Of a DNA stretch of 64,000 nt, positions 43,906 to 53,255 are shown piece after piece. The translations under genes were made by a program, and so were the position numbers. The stretch comes from Thiomonas sp. FB-6. GTDB lineage: Bacteria > Pseudomonadota > Gammaproteobacteria > Burkholderiales > Burkholderiaceae_C. Each line of letters begins with the position of its first letter. The first letter of the stretch is position 1. The stretch is taken from the NCBI RefSeq assembly GCF_000377645.1, contig NZ_KB898476.1, positions 93,561-157,560 of the forward strand. Reading direction: 5' to 3'. Under the pieces are notes generated by a model. That model saw only the letters and a list, made by a program, of their open reading frames with translations. It did not search any database and was not told the origin of the DNA.

Positions 43906-45972
43906 ATGACCCTCCACGAGGATCACCTGGCGCGCGCGTACGGCGCGCCGGCCGCCGAGGCGCTGCGTGCCGTGGCTCCGGTTCTCCGCGGGCTTTTCGA
44001 GCGCCATGGCGCGAAGCTCGACGAACAGTACCGGGCGGCGACGAGCCACGACCCCGTGCTGCGGCAGCTGACCGAGGACGAGTGGCGCTGCTTCGCCGAG
44101 CGGGACCTGCGCCACGTCCTGCTGTTGCAGAACCCGGACTGGACCTCCGAAGAGCATGAGGCGGCCGCCATGGCCATCGGCCTCGAGCACGCCCTGGTCG
44201 GCGCCGACACCTTGTGGCGCATCGAGGTGTTCAACAGCCTGCAGGAAGCCGCTGCGCGGGCGATCGGCGAAAGCCCTGCCGATGCGGCACTGCAGGAACG
44301 CGCCACCCGGGCGATCAGCAGCCGCATATTCCTGGACATGCAGTACAGGATTTCCTGCTTCCGCCGGGTCGACGACAGCATTTTCTCGGCCATCGCGAGC
44401 ATCGACCAGATCGCGATCCAGACGAGCAACCTGCCCGATCTCGTGCACGGCGTGCTGGCCGCGATCGCATCGATCGAGGGCGAGGTCTGTGGACTGTTCG
44501 GACGTTCCGACGCCGACGGCGTGCTGCAGATCGAGGCCTCCATCGGCCGGCGCGCCGAGCTGTACCACGCGGCCCTCGTGGCCCCGGACGCACCCCGAAA
44601 GTCCCTCTGGGCGCCCGAGGGGGCGGCTCCCTCCCCCATCCAGCGCGCATGGGCGACGGGCACCATCGCGCTGGTTCCCTCCTGGGCAGCGGATGCGTCG
44701 CTGGGCCCGTGGCGAGAAGTCGGGCTGGGGCTTGGGTTCCGCTCCGGCGCGGCGATTCCGCTGCTGGATCGTGCCGGGCGCTCGACCGCGCTGTTCAACC
44801 TGTACAGCACCTGGCCCGGCTACTTTTCCTCGCGGCGGATCCGCTACTTTCTGTCGCACGCGCAGAAGATCCTGAGCCACGGACTCCAGCATCGCCCCCA
44901 ACCGCGTGTGGTGGCGCTCGCGGAGCAGCGAAGGTACCTGGACCTGCTGCGGCGCGGACGCGTGCGCATGGTGTTCCAGCCCGTGGTCGGCCTGAAGGAC
45001 GGGCGCATCGCCAAGTTCGAAGCCCTGGCGCGCCTGGACGGCGAGGACGGACGGCTCGTGACGCCCGGCGAGTTCCTCCCCACCTTCGGGGAGGAGGAAC
45101 TGCTGGGCCTGTTCGAGCAGGGCATCCAGCAGGCGCTGCAGATGCGCGCCCAATTCGACGCCCAGGCACTGCCGATCCATGTCGGGCTGAACTTCCCGCC
45201 GGAGGGATTCGTCAATCCCCGCTACGAGGAGGCCCTGTTCGCCTCCATCGCGGCCAGCGGCGTCGACCCTCGCTGGCTGGTGCTCGAAATTCTCGAGCAC
45301 GGCGACCTCGGGGCCAGCGACACGCGCGTGCGCGACTTCCTGACCCGCCTGCGCGACGCCGGGATCCTGATCGCGCAGGACGATCTGGGCTCGGGCCACA
45401 GCTCGCTGCTGCGCCTCGAGCAGTTCGCCTTCGATGCGGTCAAGATCGACCAGGGTCTGGTGCGCGGCGCCATGGCCGAGCCGCAACATGCCCTCGAATT
45501 CATCCTGCACCTCACCCGCCTGTCCCATGCCCGCGGGCTCCCCGTGACCGTCGAAGGACTCGAGAACCTCGGTCTCGTGGAGGCCGCCACGCTGCTCGGC
45601 GCCAACTACGGCCAGGGCTATGCCATCGCCCGGCCCATGCCGGCCTCGGAGGTCCTGCGCTGGACGCGCGACTACACGCATTCGGCCACGCCCACCGTCA
45701 CCACCGCCCTGGGAGCCATGGCGGGGCACCTTCTCTGGGACCTGGAATTCAACGCCATCGAAGCCTGGCCGCAGCTGCGCGAGGCCTTCCTCGCCCTGCC
45801 TTCCTGCCTGGACCGCTTCATCGAACACAACCGGCTGCACGACAGCGCGCTCGCCCGCGCGCTCGCGCAAAACCGCGCGATCGCGATCAGCGGCGCCCAC
45901 ACCACCCTGTACAGGGAATCGCGCCGCAAGGTGCTGAATCTGCTGCGCGACCACTGGCGCGCCGCGGCCTGA
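43906..45972 (+). CDS. globin-coupled sensor - GAF - EAL c-di-GMP phosphodiesterase (paralogue)
   Basis: 688 aa, same architecture as the gene at 35431. An N-terminal globin-like sensor (about 10-160) has candidate proximal His70 in E-R-D-L-R-H-V-L-L-L-Q and a later G-L-E-H-A-L-V-G-A-D. GAF covers about 175-325. The EAL domain (about 348-595) has E372-A-L and the same D-D-L-G-S-G-H-S-S-L-L-R-L, V-K-I-D-Q-G-L-V-R-G and Y-G-Q-G-Y variants. A similar C-terminal tail (T-T-A-L-G-A-M-A-G-H-L-L-W-D) follows. The tail shared with the paralogue suggests a common, unnamed C-terminal domain. The sensor half is more divergent than the EAL half, so the two may sense differently. Start ATG 43906. Confidence 0.85.
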   Translation: MTLHEDHLARAYGAPAAEALRAVAPVLRGLFERHGAKLDEQYRAATSHDPVLRQLTEDEWRCFAERDLRHVLLLQNPDWTSEEHEAAAMAIGLEHALVGADTLWRIEVFNSLQEAAARAIGESPADAALQERATRAISSRIFLDMQYRISCFRRVDDSIFSAIASIDQIAIQTSNLPDLVHGVLAAIASIEGEVCGLFGRSDADGVLQIEASIGRRAELYHAALVAPDAPRKSLWAPEGAAPSPIQRAWATGTIALVPSWAADASLGPWREVGLGLGFRSGAAIPLLDRAGRSTALFNLYSTWPGYFSSRRIRYFLSHAQKILSHGLQHRPQPRVVALAEQRRYLDLLRRGRVRMVFQPVVGLKDGRIAKFEALARLDGEDGRLVTPGEFLPTFGEEELLGLFEQGIQQALQMRAQFDAQALPIHVGLNFPPEGFVNPRYEEALFASIAASGVDPRWLVLEILEHGDLGASDTRVRDFLTRLRDAGILIAQDDLGSGHSSLLRLEQFAFDAVKIDQGLVRGAMAEPQHALEFILHLTRLSHARGLPVTVEGLENLGLVEAATLLGANYGQGYAIARPMPASEVLRWTRDYTHSATPTVTTALGAMAGHLLWDLEFNAIEAWPQLREAFLALPSCLDRFIEHNRLHDSALARALAQNRAIAISGAHTTLYRESRRKVLNLLRDHWRAAA

Positions 45973-45999
45973 AGCCTGGGCCGGTCCCGGAAGGTGGGC

Positions 46000-46132
46000 C
46001 GGAGCCGAACCTGCGTGCTGCAACGCAGACGGCTGGCAGCGGCGGAGCGATGGTTCGAAGAGCAACGCGCCATCTGGGCAGACCGGTACCACAACCTCGA
46101 CAAGCTGTTGGACAAACTCCAGGGAGCAGCGC
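46000..46132 (+). pseudogene. ArsR-family regulator, C-terminal fragment
   Basis: R-R-R-L-A-A-A-E-R-W-F-E-E-Q-R-A-I-W-A-D-R, followed by L-D-K-L-L-D-K-L, is the dimerisation helix that ends ArsR regulators paired with SRPBCC (AHSA1-like) genes. The winged helix is missing: the preceding gene's stop lies only a few codons upstream. It is followed immediately by the truncated SRPBCC gene, preserving the usual gene order. Confidence 0.6.
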
Positions 46133-46272
46133 ATGAAAGCTGCATTGCGATTCGACTTCGCCGCGGACAAGGACGAAAGCCGCTGCAGAAGGTCATCGAC
46201 GTGGGCATGAAGGAGGGTCTGGCCTCCACCCTCGAGCGCCTCGATGAACTGCTCGATGCCCTTCGTGCATGA
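46133..46272 (+). pseudogene. SRPBCC (AHSA1-like) gene with internal deletion
   Basis: From the ATG at 46133 the frame reads M-K-A-A-L-R-F-D-F-A-A-D-K-D-E-S, a typical SRPBCC start after an ArsR gene. It then shifts: in a different frame the sequence resumes V-I-D-V-G-M-K-E-G-L-A-S-T-L-E-R-L-D-E-L-L, the typical end of the same family. About 110 middle codons are missing and the two ends are out of frame, so the gene is dead. Confidence 0.6.
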
Positions 46273-46467
46273 GCGCGAGGAGCCTGGCTACCTGGCCACC
46301 TGGCTGGCTGCGAGGCATGGAGCAGGCCTGCGAAGCCCGCGACATCCCGGCGCGCGTTTATGCTCTGTCACGAACGGGCTCGAAGTCACAAGGGCACGTT
46401 GCCACATTTGCACATCGCACCCCATGAACAGGATGGACTCCGCCCTGCTAGCGCTTTCGCATCGCCC

Positions 46468-47211
46468 ATGAGCCAGGCACGTCCCGTCGCGCTCGTCACT
46501 GGCTCCACCTCGGGGATTGGCGCTGCGATTGCGCGGCGGCTCTCCGTGGATGGTTACGCGCTTGTCCTGCATTCGCGCCGTTCCCACGAGATCGGGTCGG
46601 CCCTCGCGCGCGAGCTCGGTTCCGCCATCTACCTTCAGGCAGATCTCGCGGACGATGCTCAGCGCATCGCCCTTGTTCGGGACGCCATCGCGGCTTGGGG
46701 TCGCCTGGACGTCTTGGTCAACAACGCGGGCATCAGCCATGTGATTCCCCATTCGGACCTGAAAGCCGCAACGCCCGAAGTCTGGCGAGAGCTCCATGAG
46801 GTCAACGTAATCGCCCCGTACCGCCTGGTCGCCGAGGCGGAGTCCGCGCTGCGCAACGCCGCTGGACGAGGGAGGCTCGGCTGTGTCGTCAACGTGAGCT
46901 CGCATGCAGGGATACGGCCCAAAGGGGCGTCGATACCGTATGCGGCGACCAAGGCGGCGCTGAACCATGTGACCCGCTTGTTGGCGCTGTCACTGGCCCC
47001 GGACATCCGTGTCAACGCCGTCGCCCCGGGGCTCGTGGACACGCCCCTCACCGCCGACTGGACTCAGGCACAGCAGCTCTGGAAGAACCGCGCCCCGCTG
47101 GGTCGCGCGGCACGCCCCGAGGACATTGCCCAGATCGTCTCGCTGCTGGTCGCATCGGACTACCTCACCGGCGAGGTCGTCCTTGCAGACGGCGGATTGA
47201 ACCTGACGTAG
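46468..47211 (+). CDS. short-chain dehydrogenase/reductase
   Basis: 247 aa. A classical SDR: cofactor motif T-G-S-T-S-G-I-G (about 12-19), N-N-A-G (about 88-91), catalytic S-S in V-N-V-S-S-H-A-G and Y-A-A-T-K (Tyr-x3-Lys), then P-G-L-V-D-T-P. H-S-R-R-S after the second strand suggests NADP preference. No substrate is evident. Start ATG 46468; the longer upstream frame has no ribosome-binding site. It lies alone in the accessory patch, and an IS-end-like repeat begins 5 bp after its stop. Confidence 0.88.
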   Translation: MSQARPVALVTGSTSGIGAAIARRLSVDGYALVLHSRRSHEIGSALARELGSAIYLQADLADDAQRIALVRDAIAAWGRLDVLVNNAGISHVIPHSDLKAATPEVWRELHEVNVIAPYRLVAEAESALRNAAGRGRLGCVVNVSSHAGIRPKGASIPYAATKAALNHVTRLLALSLAPDIRVNAVAPGLVDTPLTADWTQAQQLWKNRAPLGRAARPEDIAQIVSLLVASDYLTGEVVLADGGLNLT

Positions 47212-47215
47212 CCAG

Positions 47216-47232
47216 TAGTGTCCTGTCCCGCT
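47216..47232. repeat. IS-end-like dispersed repeat, copy 2
   Basis: TAGTGTCCTGTCCCGCT, which matches the reverse complement of 28662-28678 at 16 of 17 positions. It begins 5 bp after the SDR stop. The following 250 bp (to 47483) hold no gene. Confidence 0.5.
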
Positions 47233-47483
47233 CAAGGACTTGCGGCGGGTGGCCCACCTGCGCTGCACATGGCCACGCGAGACGCCCTGCACGCGGTGAG
47301 GCGCGGCGCTGGTCCTCCCATCCGCCTGCGGCTGAAGAAGCCGCGACTTCTTCGTGCCGAAAACCTTGCCGGGCAGCGAGCCCGGCGGGCGGCGATCAGG
47401 CGATCAGAATCGTGCGTTGATGCCATGTGCCGAACCATGAAGAAGTCGGTTCTGAAGCATTTCTCAAGCGCCCCCTTGCGCCT

Positions 47484-47789
47484 TCAGACGGCAAGCTCTT
47501 GCGTCAGGTCCGGGTGACGTGCAATGAGGCGCAGCAGGCACAGCACGCCGCCAGGCGGAGCAAAACGCCCCTGCTCCCAATCACGCAAGGTTGCGACCGG
47601 TGTCGAGATGCGTTCCGCGAACGCCGCCTGCGTCAATCCCGACGCCTCTCGAGCCTTGCGCACAAGAATCTGCTCGGCAGTCGTCACGCGCCCCACCCGC
47701 GCCTTCGCCTCGTCCAGGGCCTGACGCAGATCCGGCAGTGGCTCGCCCGCGTCGGCCTCGATAGCCCTGACGATCTTGTTCACGTCCAT
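47484..47789 (-). CDS. XRE-family antitoxin
   Basis: 101 aa. Antitoxin partner of the upstream RelE/HigB-like toxin. The HTH (about 42-95) reads V-R-K-A-R-E-A-S-G-L-T-Q-A-A-F-A-E-R-I-S-T-P-V-A-T-L-R-D-W-E-Q-G-R, as in HigA2/NadS-type antitoxins. The N-terminal 35 residues form the toxin-binding helix region. The start ATG lies 1 bp beyond the toxin stop. The toxin-first order suggests antitoxin-mediated autoregulation through the palindrome upstream of the toxin. Confidence 0.88.
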   Translation of the reverse strand: MDVNKIVRAIEADAGEPLPDLRQALDEAKARVGRVTTAEQILVRKAREASGLTQAAFAERISTPVATLRDWEQGRFAPPGGVLCLLRLIARHPDLTQELAV

Positions 47790-47790
47790 G

Positions 47791-48087
47791 TCACACCACC
47801 TTTCGGATGTCCTTGGGAAGCATGTTGTCCTGCTCAGCCTTGGCGTAGACCGCCACCAGCAGCACGACCTCCTCGTCGGTCAGGTTGAAGTAGATCACGC
47901 GCACCCCGCCGGACTTGCCGCTGCCTGCGCGCTTCCAGCGCACCTTGCGGGCTCCATCCGCCCCCGGAATCACGTCGCCCGCGTCAGCATGCTCGGCGAT
48001 CCATGTGATGAACTGCAGCCGATCCTCTTCGGCCCAGATGCGATCCGCCTGCTTCTGGAACGTCGGGGTTTCGATGACCGTGCGCAC
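47791..48087 (-). CDS. RelE/HigB-like mRNA interferase toxin
   Basis: 98 aa. RelE/ParE fold with T-P-x-F-Q-K-Q-A-D-R-I-W near the start, then G-A-R-K-V-R-W-K-R, G-K-S-G-G-V-R-V-I-Y-F and L-L-V-A-V-Y-A-K-A-E-Q-D-N-M, the pattern of the RelE/HigB2 group of ribosome-dependent RNases. The start is GTG 48087. A TATAAT sits only 6 bases upstream, so transcription would begin at or next to the start codon and the message would be leaderless. Confidence 0.88.
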   Translation of the reverse strand: MRTVIETPTFQKQADRIWAEEDRLQFITWIAEHADAGDVIPGADGARKVRWKRAGSGKSGGVRVIYFNLTDEEVVLLVAVYAKAEQDNMLPKDIRKVV

Positions 48088-48093
48088 GACTGA

Positions 48094-48112
48094 ATTATAC
48101 GGGATTTCCGTA
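48094..48112 (-). promoter_or_regulatory. toxin-antitoxin promoter with embedded operator palindrome
   Basis: Minus-strand TATAAT (48099-48094) is a consensus -10 box. Overlapping its upstream edge is a perfect dyad TACGG-N5-CCGTA (48098-48112), placed between -10 and -35 where antitoxin binding would exclude RNA polymerase. No strong -35 is visible. Confidence 0.65.
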
Positions 48113-48380
48113 GTCCTGCTTCAGCCGCGTGGTCGCTATATCCCCATGCGGCACGCCTTGCCCTGCCCTCTACCGCCCTGGATACGGCGGCAGGATCATC
48201 GTGCGGTTCACCAGCACGTTGAAGGTGTCTACGAAACCGGCAGCAGCCCATTGCTCTGCTCAAGTTGGTGAGCGCAGCGCAGGCACGGACCTATTGCGGG
48301 TCACCTGGTTGAGGTTCCCGGCCAATTTGTGGGGCGAATCGTGGGATGGTTCGCCTATCCCAATGGTTGCATTGAGATTT
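48113..48380. other. non-coding stretch between toxin-antitoxin promoter and tRNA-Ser
   Basis: No supported gene. A minus-strand frame around 48182-48250 reads A-A-A-G-F-V-D-T-F-N-V-L-V-N-R-T-M-I-L-P-P-Y-P, which looks protein-like but is short, bounded by stops and unassigned. It may be debris of an integrated element. Confidence 0.3.
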
Positions 48381-48468
48381 TGGCGGAAGCGGTGAGATTC
48401 GAACTCACGGACGGTTGCCCGTCGCCGGTTTTCAAGACCGGTGCAATCGACCACTCTGCCACGCTTCC
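48381..48468 (-). tRNA. tRNA-Ser(TGA)
   Basis: 88 nt, the expected length for a class II tRNA with long variable arm. CCA is encoded (complement of 48381-48383). Acceptor GGAAGCG/CGCTTCC is perfect. Anticodon stem CCGGT/ACCGG encloses CTTGAAA with anticodon TGA. The 3' end faces the toxin-antitoxin patch. Confidence 0.96.
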
Positions 48469-48483
48469 GGGGAACCCGTCATT

Positions 48484-49776
48484 CTATGCCGGCGGCCGCG
48501 GTTCCTCGGGCAGGAACAGCTCCAGCACCTCGTTGAGCAGTTCCCAGCCGCGCGGCGTCGCGGCGATGCGCGTGGGGCTGGACTGCAGCAGGCCCAGTTG
48601 CTCGGCGCGGCCCAGGCCGGGCTGCAGGCTCGACAGGGGCATGCCGGTGCGCTCCACGTAGCTCGCCGGATCGAAACCCTCGGCCAGGCGCAGCGCGTTG
48701 AGCAGGAACTCGAAGGGCAGCTCGCGCCGGCTCACCTCGTGCTCGGAGTCCACCGCCAGGCCCTGCGCGGCCTGGCTCATGTAGCGCTCGGGCTGGGCGT
48801 GGCGGGTCTGGCGCAGGATGCGGTGGGCGAAGGACAGCTTGGAATGCGCGCCCGCGCCGATTCCCAGGTAGTCGCCGAACTCCCAGTAGTTGCGGTTGTG
48901 GCGGCTGGCGTGGCCGGCGCGCGCGTAGGCCGAGACCTCGTAGCGCTGCAGGCCGGCCGCCGCCGCCTGCTCGGCCAGCGCCTGCTGCATGTCGGCCGCG
49001 AGGTCGGCCTCGGGCAGGCCGCGCGGCGGGCGGCGGGCGAAGGCCGTCTGCGGCTCGATGGTGAGCTGGTACAGCGACAGGTGCGGGGGCTGGAACTGCA
49101 GCGCGCGGCGCAGTTCCTCGCGCGCCTGGGCCAGGTCCTGCCCGGGCAGCGCGAACATGAGGTCGATGTTGAAACTGGGCACGACGCGCGCGGCTTCCTC
49201 GATGGCCGCGCGGGCCTGCGCGCTGTCGTGCACGCGCCCCAGGCGCTCGAGCATGGCGTCGTCGAAACTCTGCACGCCGATGGACAGGCGGTTCACCCCC
49301 GCCTGCGCGTAGGCGGCGAAGCGCTCGCGCTCGAAGGTGCCGGGGTTGGCCTCCAGCGTGATCTCGGCGTCGGCGGCCAGGCGCACGCGCGCGCGGATGC
49401 CCGCCAGCAGTTCGTCGATGGAATCCGGCGCGAACAGGCTGGGGGTGCCGCCGCCCAGGAACACGCTGAGCACGGTGCGCCCCCACACCAGCGGCAGCGC
49501 GGTCTCCAGGTCCTGCAGCAGTGCCTGCACGTAGGCGCGCTCGGGAATGGCGCCCTGGCCTTCGCGGCGCGCGTGGGAGTTGAAGTCGCAATAGGGGCAC
49601 TTGCGCAGGCACCAGGGCAGGTGCACGTACAGCGCCAGCGGCGGCAGCTCGCGCAACTGCAGGGTGCCCGCGCGCATGTGGCGCGGCAGTTCGGCCGCGG
49701 CGCGCTGCAGGGAACGCTCGTGGTCCCCCGGCGCGCCCGGCGCGGCGCCCTCGGGGTGCAGCGGGATGACGGGCAT
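48484..49776 (-). CDS. hemW: radical SAM heme chaperone HemW
   Basis: 430 aa. Binds heme and a [4Fe-4S] cluster; formerly annotated as oxygen-independent coproporphyrinogen oxidase-like. The radical SAM motif [10 protein letters not shown] has the C-x3-C-x2-C spacing, followed by G-G-G-T-P-S-L and a [10 protein letters not shown] segment. The P-Y-C-D-F variant and the HemN C-terminal domain with H-N-x-N-Y-W fit HemW. The roughly 45-residue N-terminal extension is species-specific. The start overlaps the rdgB stop by 1 bp (TGATG). Confidence 0.92.
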   Translation of the reverse strand: MPVIPLHPEGAAPGAPGDHERSLQRAAAELPRHMRAGTLQLRELPPLALYVHLPWCLRKCPYCDFNSHARREGQGAIPERAYVQALLQDLETALPLVWGRTVLSVFLGGGTPSLFAPDSIDELLAGIRARVRLAADAEITLEANPGTFERERFAAYAQAGVNRLSIGVQSFDDAMLERLGRVHDSAQARAAIEEAARVVPSFNIDLMFALPGQDLAQAREELRRALQFQPPHLSLYQLTIEPQTAFARRPPRGLPEADLAADMQQALAEQAAAAGLQRYEVSAYARAGHASRHNRNYWEFGDYLGIGAGAHSKLSFAHRILRQTRHAQPERYMSQAAQGLAVDSEHEVSRRELPFEFLLNALRLAEGFDPASYVERTGMPLSSLQPGLGRAEQLGLLQSSPTRIAATPRGWELLNEVLELFLPEEPRPPA

Positions 49777-50426
49777 CAGATCGCCTGGTGCTGGGCGCTG
49801 GGCGCCACGCCCCAGAAGGCCTCGAGCAGTTGGGCCATCTGCGCCGCGGCGCGCGCGCGGTGGCTGATGCGATTTTTTTCGGCGGGATCGAGCTGGGCCA
49901 GCGTGAGGCCGCGCTGCGGCAGCACGAACAGCGGGTCGTAGCCGAAGCCGCCGTCGCCGGCCACGGCAGCCGCCACGTGGCCGTGCAGCCAGCCGTGGGC
50001 GATCAGCGGCTCGGGGTCCTGGGCATGGCGCAGCGCCACCAGCACGCAGACGAAATGCGCGCGGCGCTCGCCCACGCCGTGCAGGCGCTGCAGCAGCAGC
50101 TCGTTGTTGCGCGCATCCTGCTCGGCGCGGGGCAGCGGGGCCTGGCCCTGCTGCGCAGCGTAGCGCGCCGACACCACGCCGGGGGCTCCGCCCAGGGCGC
50201 GCACGCACAGCCCGGAATCGTCGGCCAGCGCGGGCTTGCCGGTATGGGTGCTGGCGTGGCGCGCCTTGGCCAGCGCGTTCTCGACGAAGGTGCCGAAGGG
50301 CTCGGGGCACTCGGGCACCGAGGGGTCGAGCGGGTGCAGTTCCAGTTGCAGGCCCGACAGCAGGGCCTGGAATTCGGCTCGCTTGCCGGGGTTGCCGGTG
50401 GCCAGCACGATGTCCGCGGGATGCAT
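49776..50426 (-). CDS. rdgB: XTP/dITP diphosphatase (RdgB/HAM1)
   Basis: 216 aa. Hydrolyses non-canonical purine triphosphates such as XTP and dITP to the monophosphates, keeping them out of DNA and RNA. Motifs: L-A-T-G-N-P-G-K near the start, [31 protein letters not shown] and a final K-N-R-I-S-H-R. It lies 8 bp after rph and is coupled to hemW. Confidence 0.94.
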   Translation of the reverse strand: MHPADIVLATGNPGKRAEFQALLSGLQLELHPLDPSVPECPEPFGTFVENALAKARHASTHTGKPALADDSGLCVRALGGAPGVVSARYAAQQGQAPLPRAEQDARNNELLLQRLHGVGERRAHFVCVLVALRHAQDPEPLIAHGWLHGHVAAAVAGDGGFGYDPLFVLPQRGLTLAQLDPAEKNRISHRARAAAQMAQLLEAFWGVAPSAQHQAI

Positions 50427-50434
50427 GGCGGGGC

Positions 50435-51166
<732 letters not shown>

Positions 51167-51183
51167 CTTGGAAGGGTGAAGGA

Positions 51184-52110
51184 TTATTTCTTGGCGGCGG
51201 CGCGGCGAATGGCCTCGTTGATCTCCGCGATCGATCGCTCGATGGCGGCGTCGTCGAGGTCGTCCACCGGCAGGTCGCGCAGCTCGGCCTGGAAGGTCGA
51301 GGCGAACACGCCCGGGGCTAGATTCTGCGTGCTCACGCCCTGCGTGGTGTCGCGCTCGGTGTCGGCCTCCCATTCGATGGCCAGCGCGGTGACGTTGTCC
51401 GATTCGGACGAACGGTTGCGCAGCGCGCGCTCGACCAGCTCGGGCACCGCGTCGGACAGCGCGCGCGCGCTGAGCACGCTGACGATGGAGCTTTCGTCGA
51501 TCTGGCTCCACAGTCCGTCCGAGCACAGCATGATGAGGTCGCCGGTGCGCAGGTTCTGCGGCACGCCGATCTCGATGAACGGGGCCTGCGGCGAGCCCAG
51601 GCAGGTGTAGAGCACGTTGCGGTTGGTGGTGCGCGGCATCGCGGCCTGCGCGGCCGAGGCGCCGGGAATGGTCTGCAGCAGGCGCTGCTCGGCGTGGGAG
51701 TGGTCCAGCGTGCGCGTGACCATCGCGCCCTCGCGCAGGTAGTACAGGCGTGAATCGCCCACGTGGGCCCATTGCGCCACGCCGTTCTGCAGCACGCACA
51801 GCACGATGGTGGTGCGCGGGAAGTCCTCCAGGCGCTGCTCGCTGGCGTAGCGGTGGATGTGCTCGTGCGCGGTCTGCACGGCGCGGCGCAGGAAGGCCCG
51901 CGGGTCGTCCAGCGCTGGCTGCGCCTCGCGCTGGAACATGGCCGAGACGGTCTGCAGCGCGATCTGCGCGGCCACGTCGCCGCGCGGATGCCCGCCCATG
52001 CCGTCGGCGAGGCCGAGCAGCACGCTGTCGCGCGTGAAGCAGTAGCCGACGCGATCCTCGTTGTTGGAGCGCCCGCCGCGGCGGCTGACCTGGTAGACGG
52101 AAAACCTCAT
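51184..52110 (-). CDS. PP2C-type Ser/Thr protein phosphatase
   Basis: 308 aa. A metal-dependent phosphatase predicted to reverse the action of the kinase encoded 28 bp upstream. PP2C motifs: R-x-x-N-E-D (N-terminal), [27 protein letters not shown] and S-D-N-V-T-A-L. A C-terminal extension of about 70 residues, acidic and helical, follows the domain. The kinase-phosphatase-rph-rdgB-hemW order is conserved in Burkholderiales; the substrates are unknown. Confidence 0.92.
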   Translation of the reverse strand: MRFSVYQVSRRGGRSNNEDRVGYCFTRDSVLLGLADGMGGHPRGDVAAQIALQTVSAMFQREAQPALDDPRAFLRRAVQTAHEHIHRYASEQRLEDFPRTTIVLCVLQNGVAQWAHVGDSRLYYLREGAMVTRTLDHSHAEQRLLQTIPGASAAQAAMPRTTNRNVLYTCLGSPQAPFIEIGVPQNLRTGDLIMLCSDGLWSQIDESSIVSVLSARALSDAVPELVERALRNRSSESDNVTALAIEWEADTERDTTQGVSTQNLAPGVFASTFQAELRDLPVDDLDDAAIERSIAEINEAIRRAAAKK

Positions 52111-52138
52111 GGCAATTCTCCGAGGAGCGCGCGCGCCT

Positions 52139-53164
52139 TCAATGCCGGCGCGCGCCGCTGCCGAAACGCGTGGCCTGGATGGCCTTGTCCACGCGCGCCT
52201 TGGTGTCGTTGACCAGCTCGTCGATCTGCATGCGCAGCTTCTCGCTCAGCGTGAGCTGGGTGTAGCGGCGCGGGTTCTCGGCGCCGAGTTCCTTCTGCAG
52301 GTTGAACACGCTCTGCGGACGCGCCAGCGGGTCCAGCGACATGCACCACTCGACGATCTCGATCAGGTTGTCGGAGTACACCCCGCGCAGCTTGGCCAGT
52401 TGCGCGCCCAGGCGGTCCTTCTCCAGGCGTTGCGTGGCCTCGTGCGGCGGGTAGCCGGTCATGCAGGCGTAGATGCAGGCGCCCACCGCGTAGATGTCGG
52501 TCCACGGGCCGAAGGAGGCGTCGCGCTTGTACATCTCCGGCGGCGCGAAGCCGGGGGTGTACATGGGGCGGAAGCGCTTGTCCTGCTGGCCGATCACCTC
52601 GCGCGCGGCGCCGAAGTCGATCAGGATGGGCTTGTCGTCGTCGGTGATGATCAGGTTGGCCGGCTTGATGTCCAGGTGCAGCATCTTGTGCTGGTGCACC
52701 ACGCGCAGGCCCTGCAGGATCTCGTCGTACAGCGAGCGGATGGTCGACTCGCGGAAGATCTTCTTGCGCTTGAGGTCGCGCGCCGTGATGATGAATTCCT
52801 GCAGGGACGAACCCTCCAGGTAGTTCATCACCATGTAGACGGTTTCGTTCTCCCGGAAGAAGTTCAGCACGCCCACGACGCTGGGGTGGGAGATCTGGGC
52901 CAGCGAACGCCCTTCCTCGAAAAAGCTCTTCAGACCCAGCCGGTACAGCGCGAGCTTCTCCGGCTGCACCACCGGGACGGTCTCGCCCTGCAGGCGCTCG
53001 ACCAGCGAGGCCGGCAGGTATTCCTTGATGGCCACGCGCTGGCCGTCGCCGCCCACGGCGAGGTAGACCACGCCGAATCCGCCGCTGGCGAGCTTGCGCA
53101 ACACGCGGTATCCGCCGACCTGGCTGTCCGGCTCGAGCGGCGCGGGCTTGTTCTTGTTCGACAT
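52139..53164 (-). CDS. Hanks-type Ser/Thr protein kinase
   Basis: 341 aa, a single cytoplasmic kinase domain without membrane anchor. Gly loop L-A-S-G-G-F-G-V-V-Y, Lys in V-A-I-K-E-Y, catalytic loop H-L-D-I-K-P-A-N-L (H-x-D with Leu in place of Arg, so probably regulated without activation-loop phosphorylation), D-F-G-A-A-R, then P-G-F-A-P-P-E-M and D-I-Y-A-V-G-A. A short helical tail (about 285-341) follows. Start ATG 53164, upstream of which the frame is not protein-like. It is divergent from yicC (91-bp gap) and pairs with the downstream phosphatase. Confidence 0.92.
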   Translation of the reverse strand: MSNKNKPAPLEPDSQVGGYRVLRKLASGGFGVVYLAVGGDGQRVAIKEYLPASLVERLQGETVPVVQPEKLALYRLGLKSFFEEGRSLAQISHPSVVGVLNFFRENETVYMVMNYLEGSSLQEFIITARDLKRKKIFRESTIRSLYDEILQGLRVVHQHKMLHLDIKPANLIITDDDKPILIDFGAAREVIGQQDKRFRPMYTPGFAPPEMYKRDASFGPWTDIYAVGACIYACMTGYPPHEATQRLEKDRLGAQLAKLRGVYSDNLIEIVEWCMSLDPLARPQSVFNLQKELGAENPRRYTQLTLSEKLRMQIDELVNDTKARVDKAIQATRFGSGARRH

Positions 53165-53255
53165 GCTGGAGCGGTTCGCGGCGGGCCGGCGCGGTGGCGG
53201 GCTGTGGAAGAATGCGCTGGAAGGAATCAAGAACCCCAGAACCCGGGAGGTCCCA

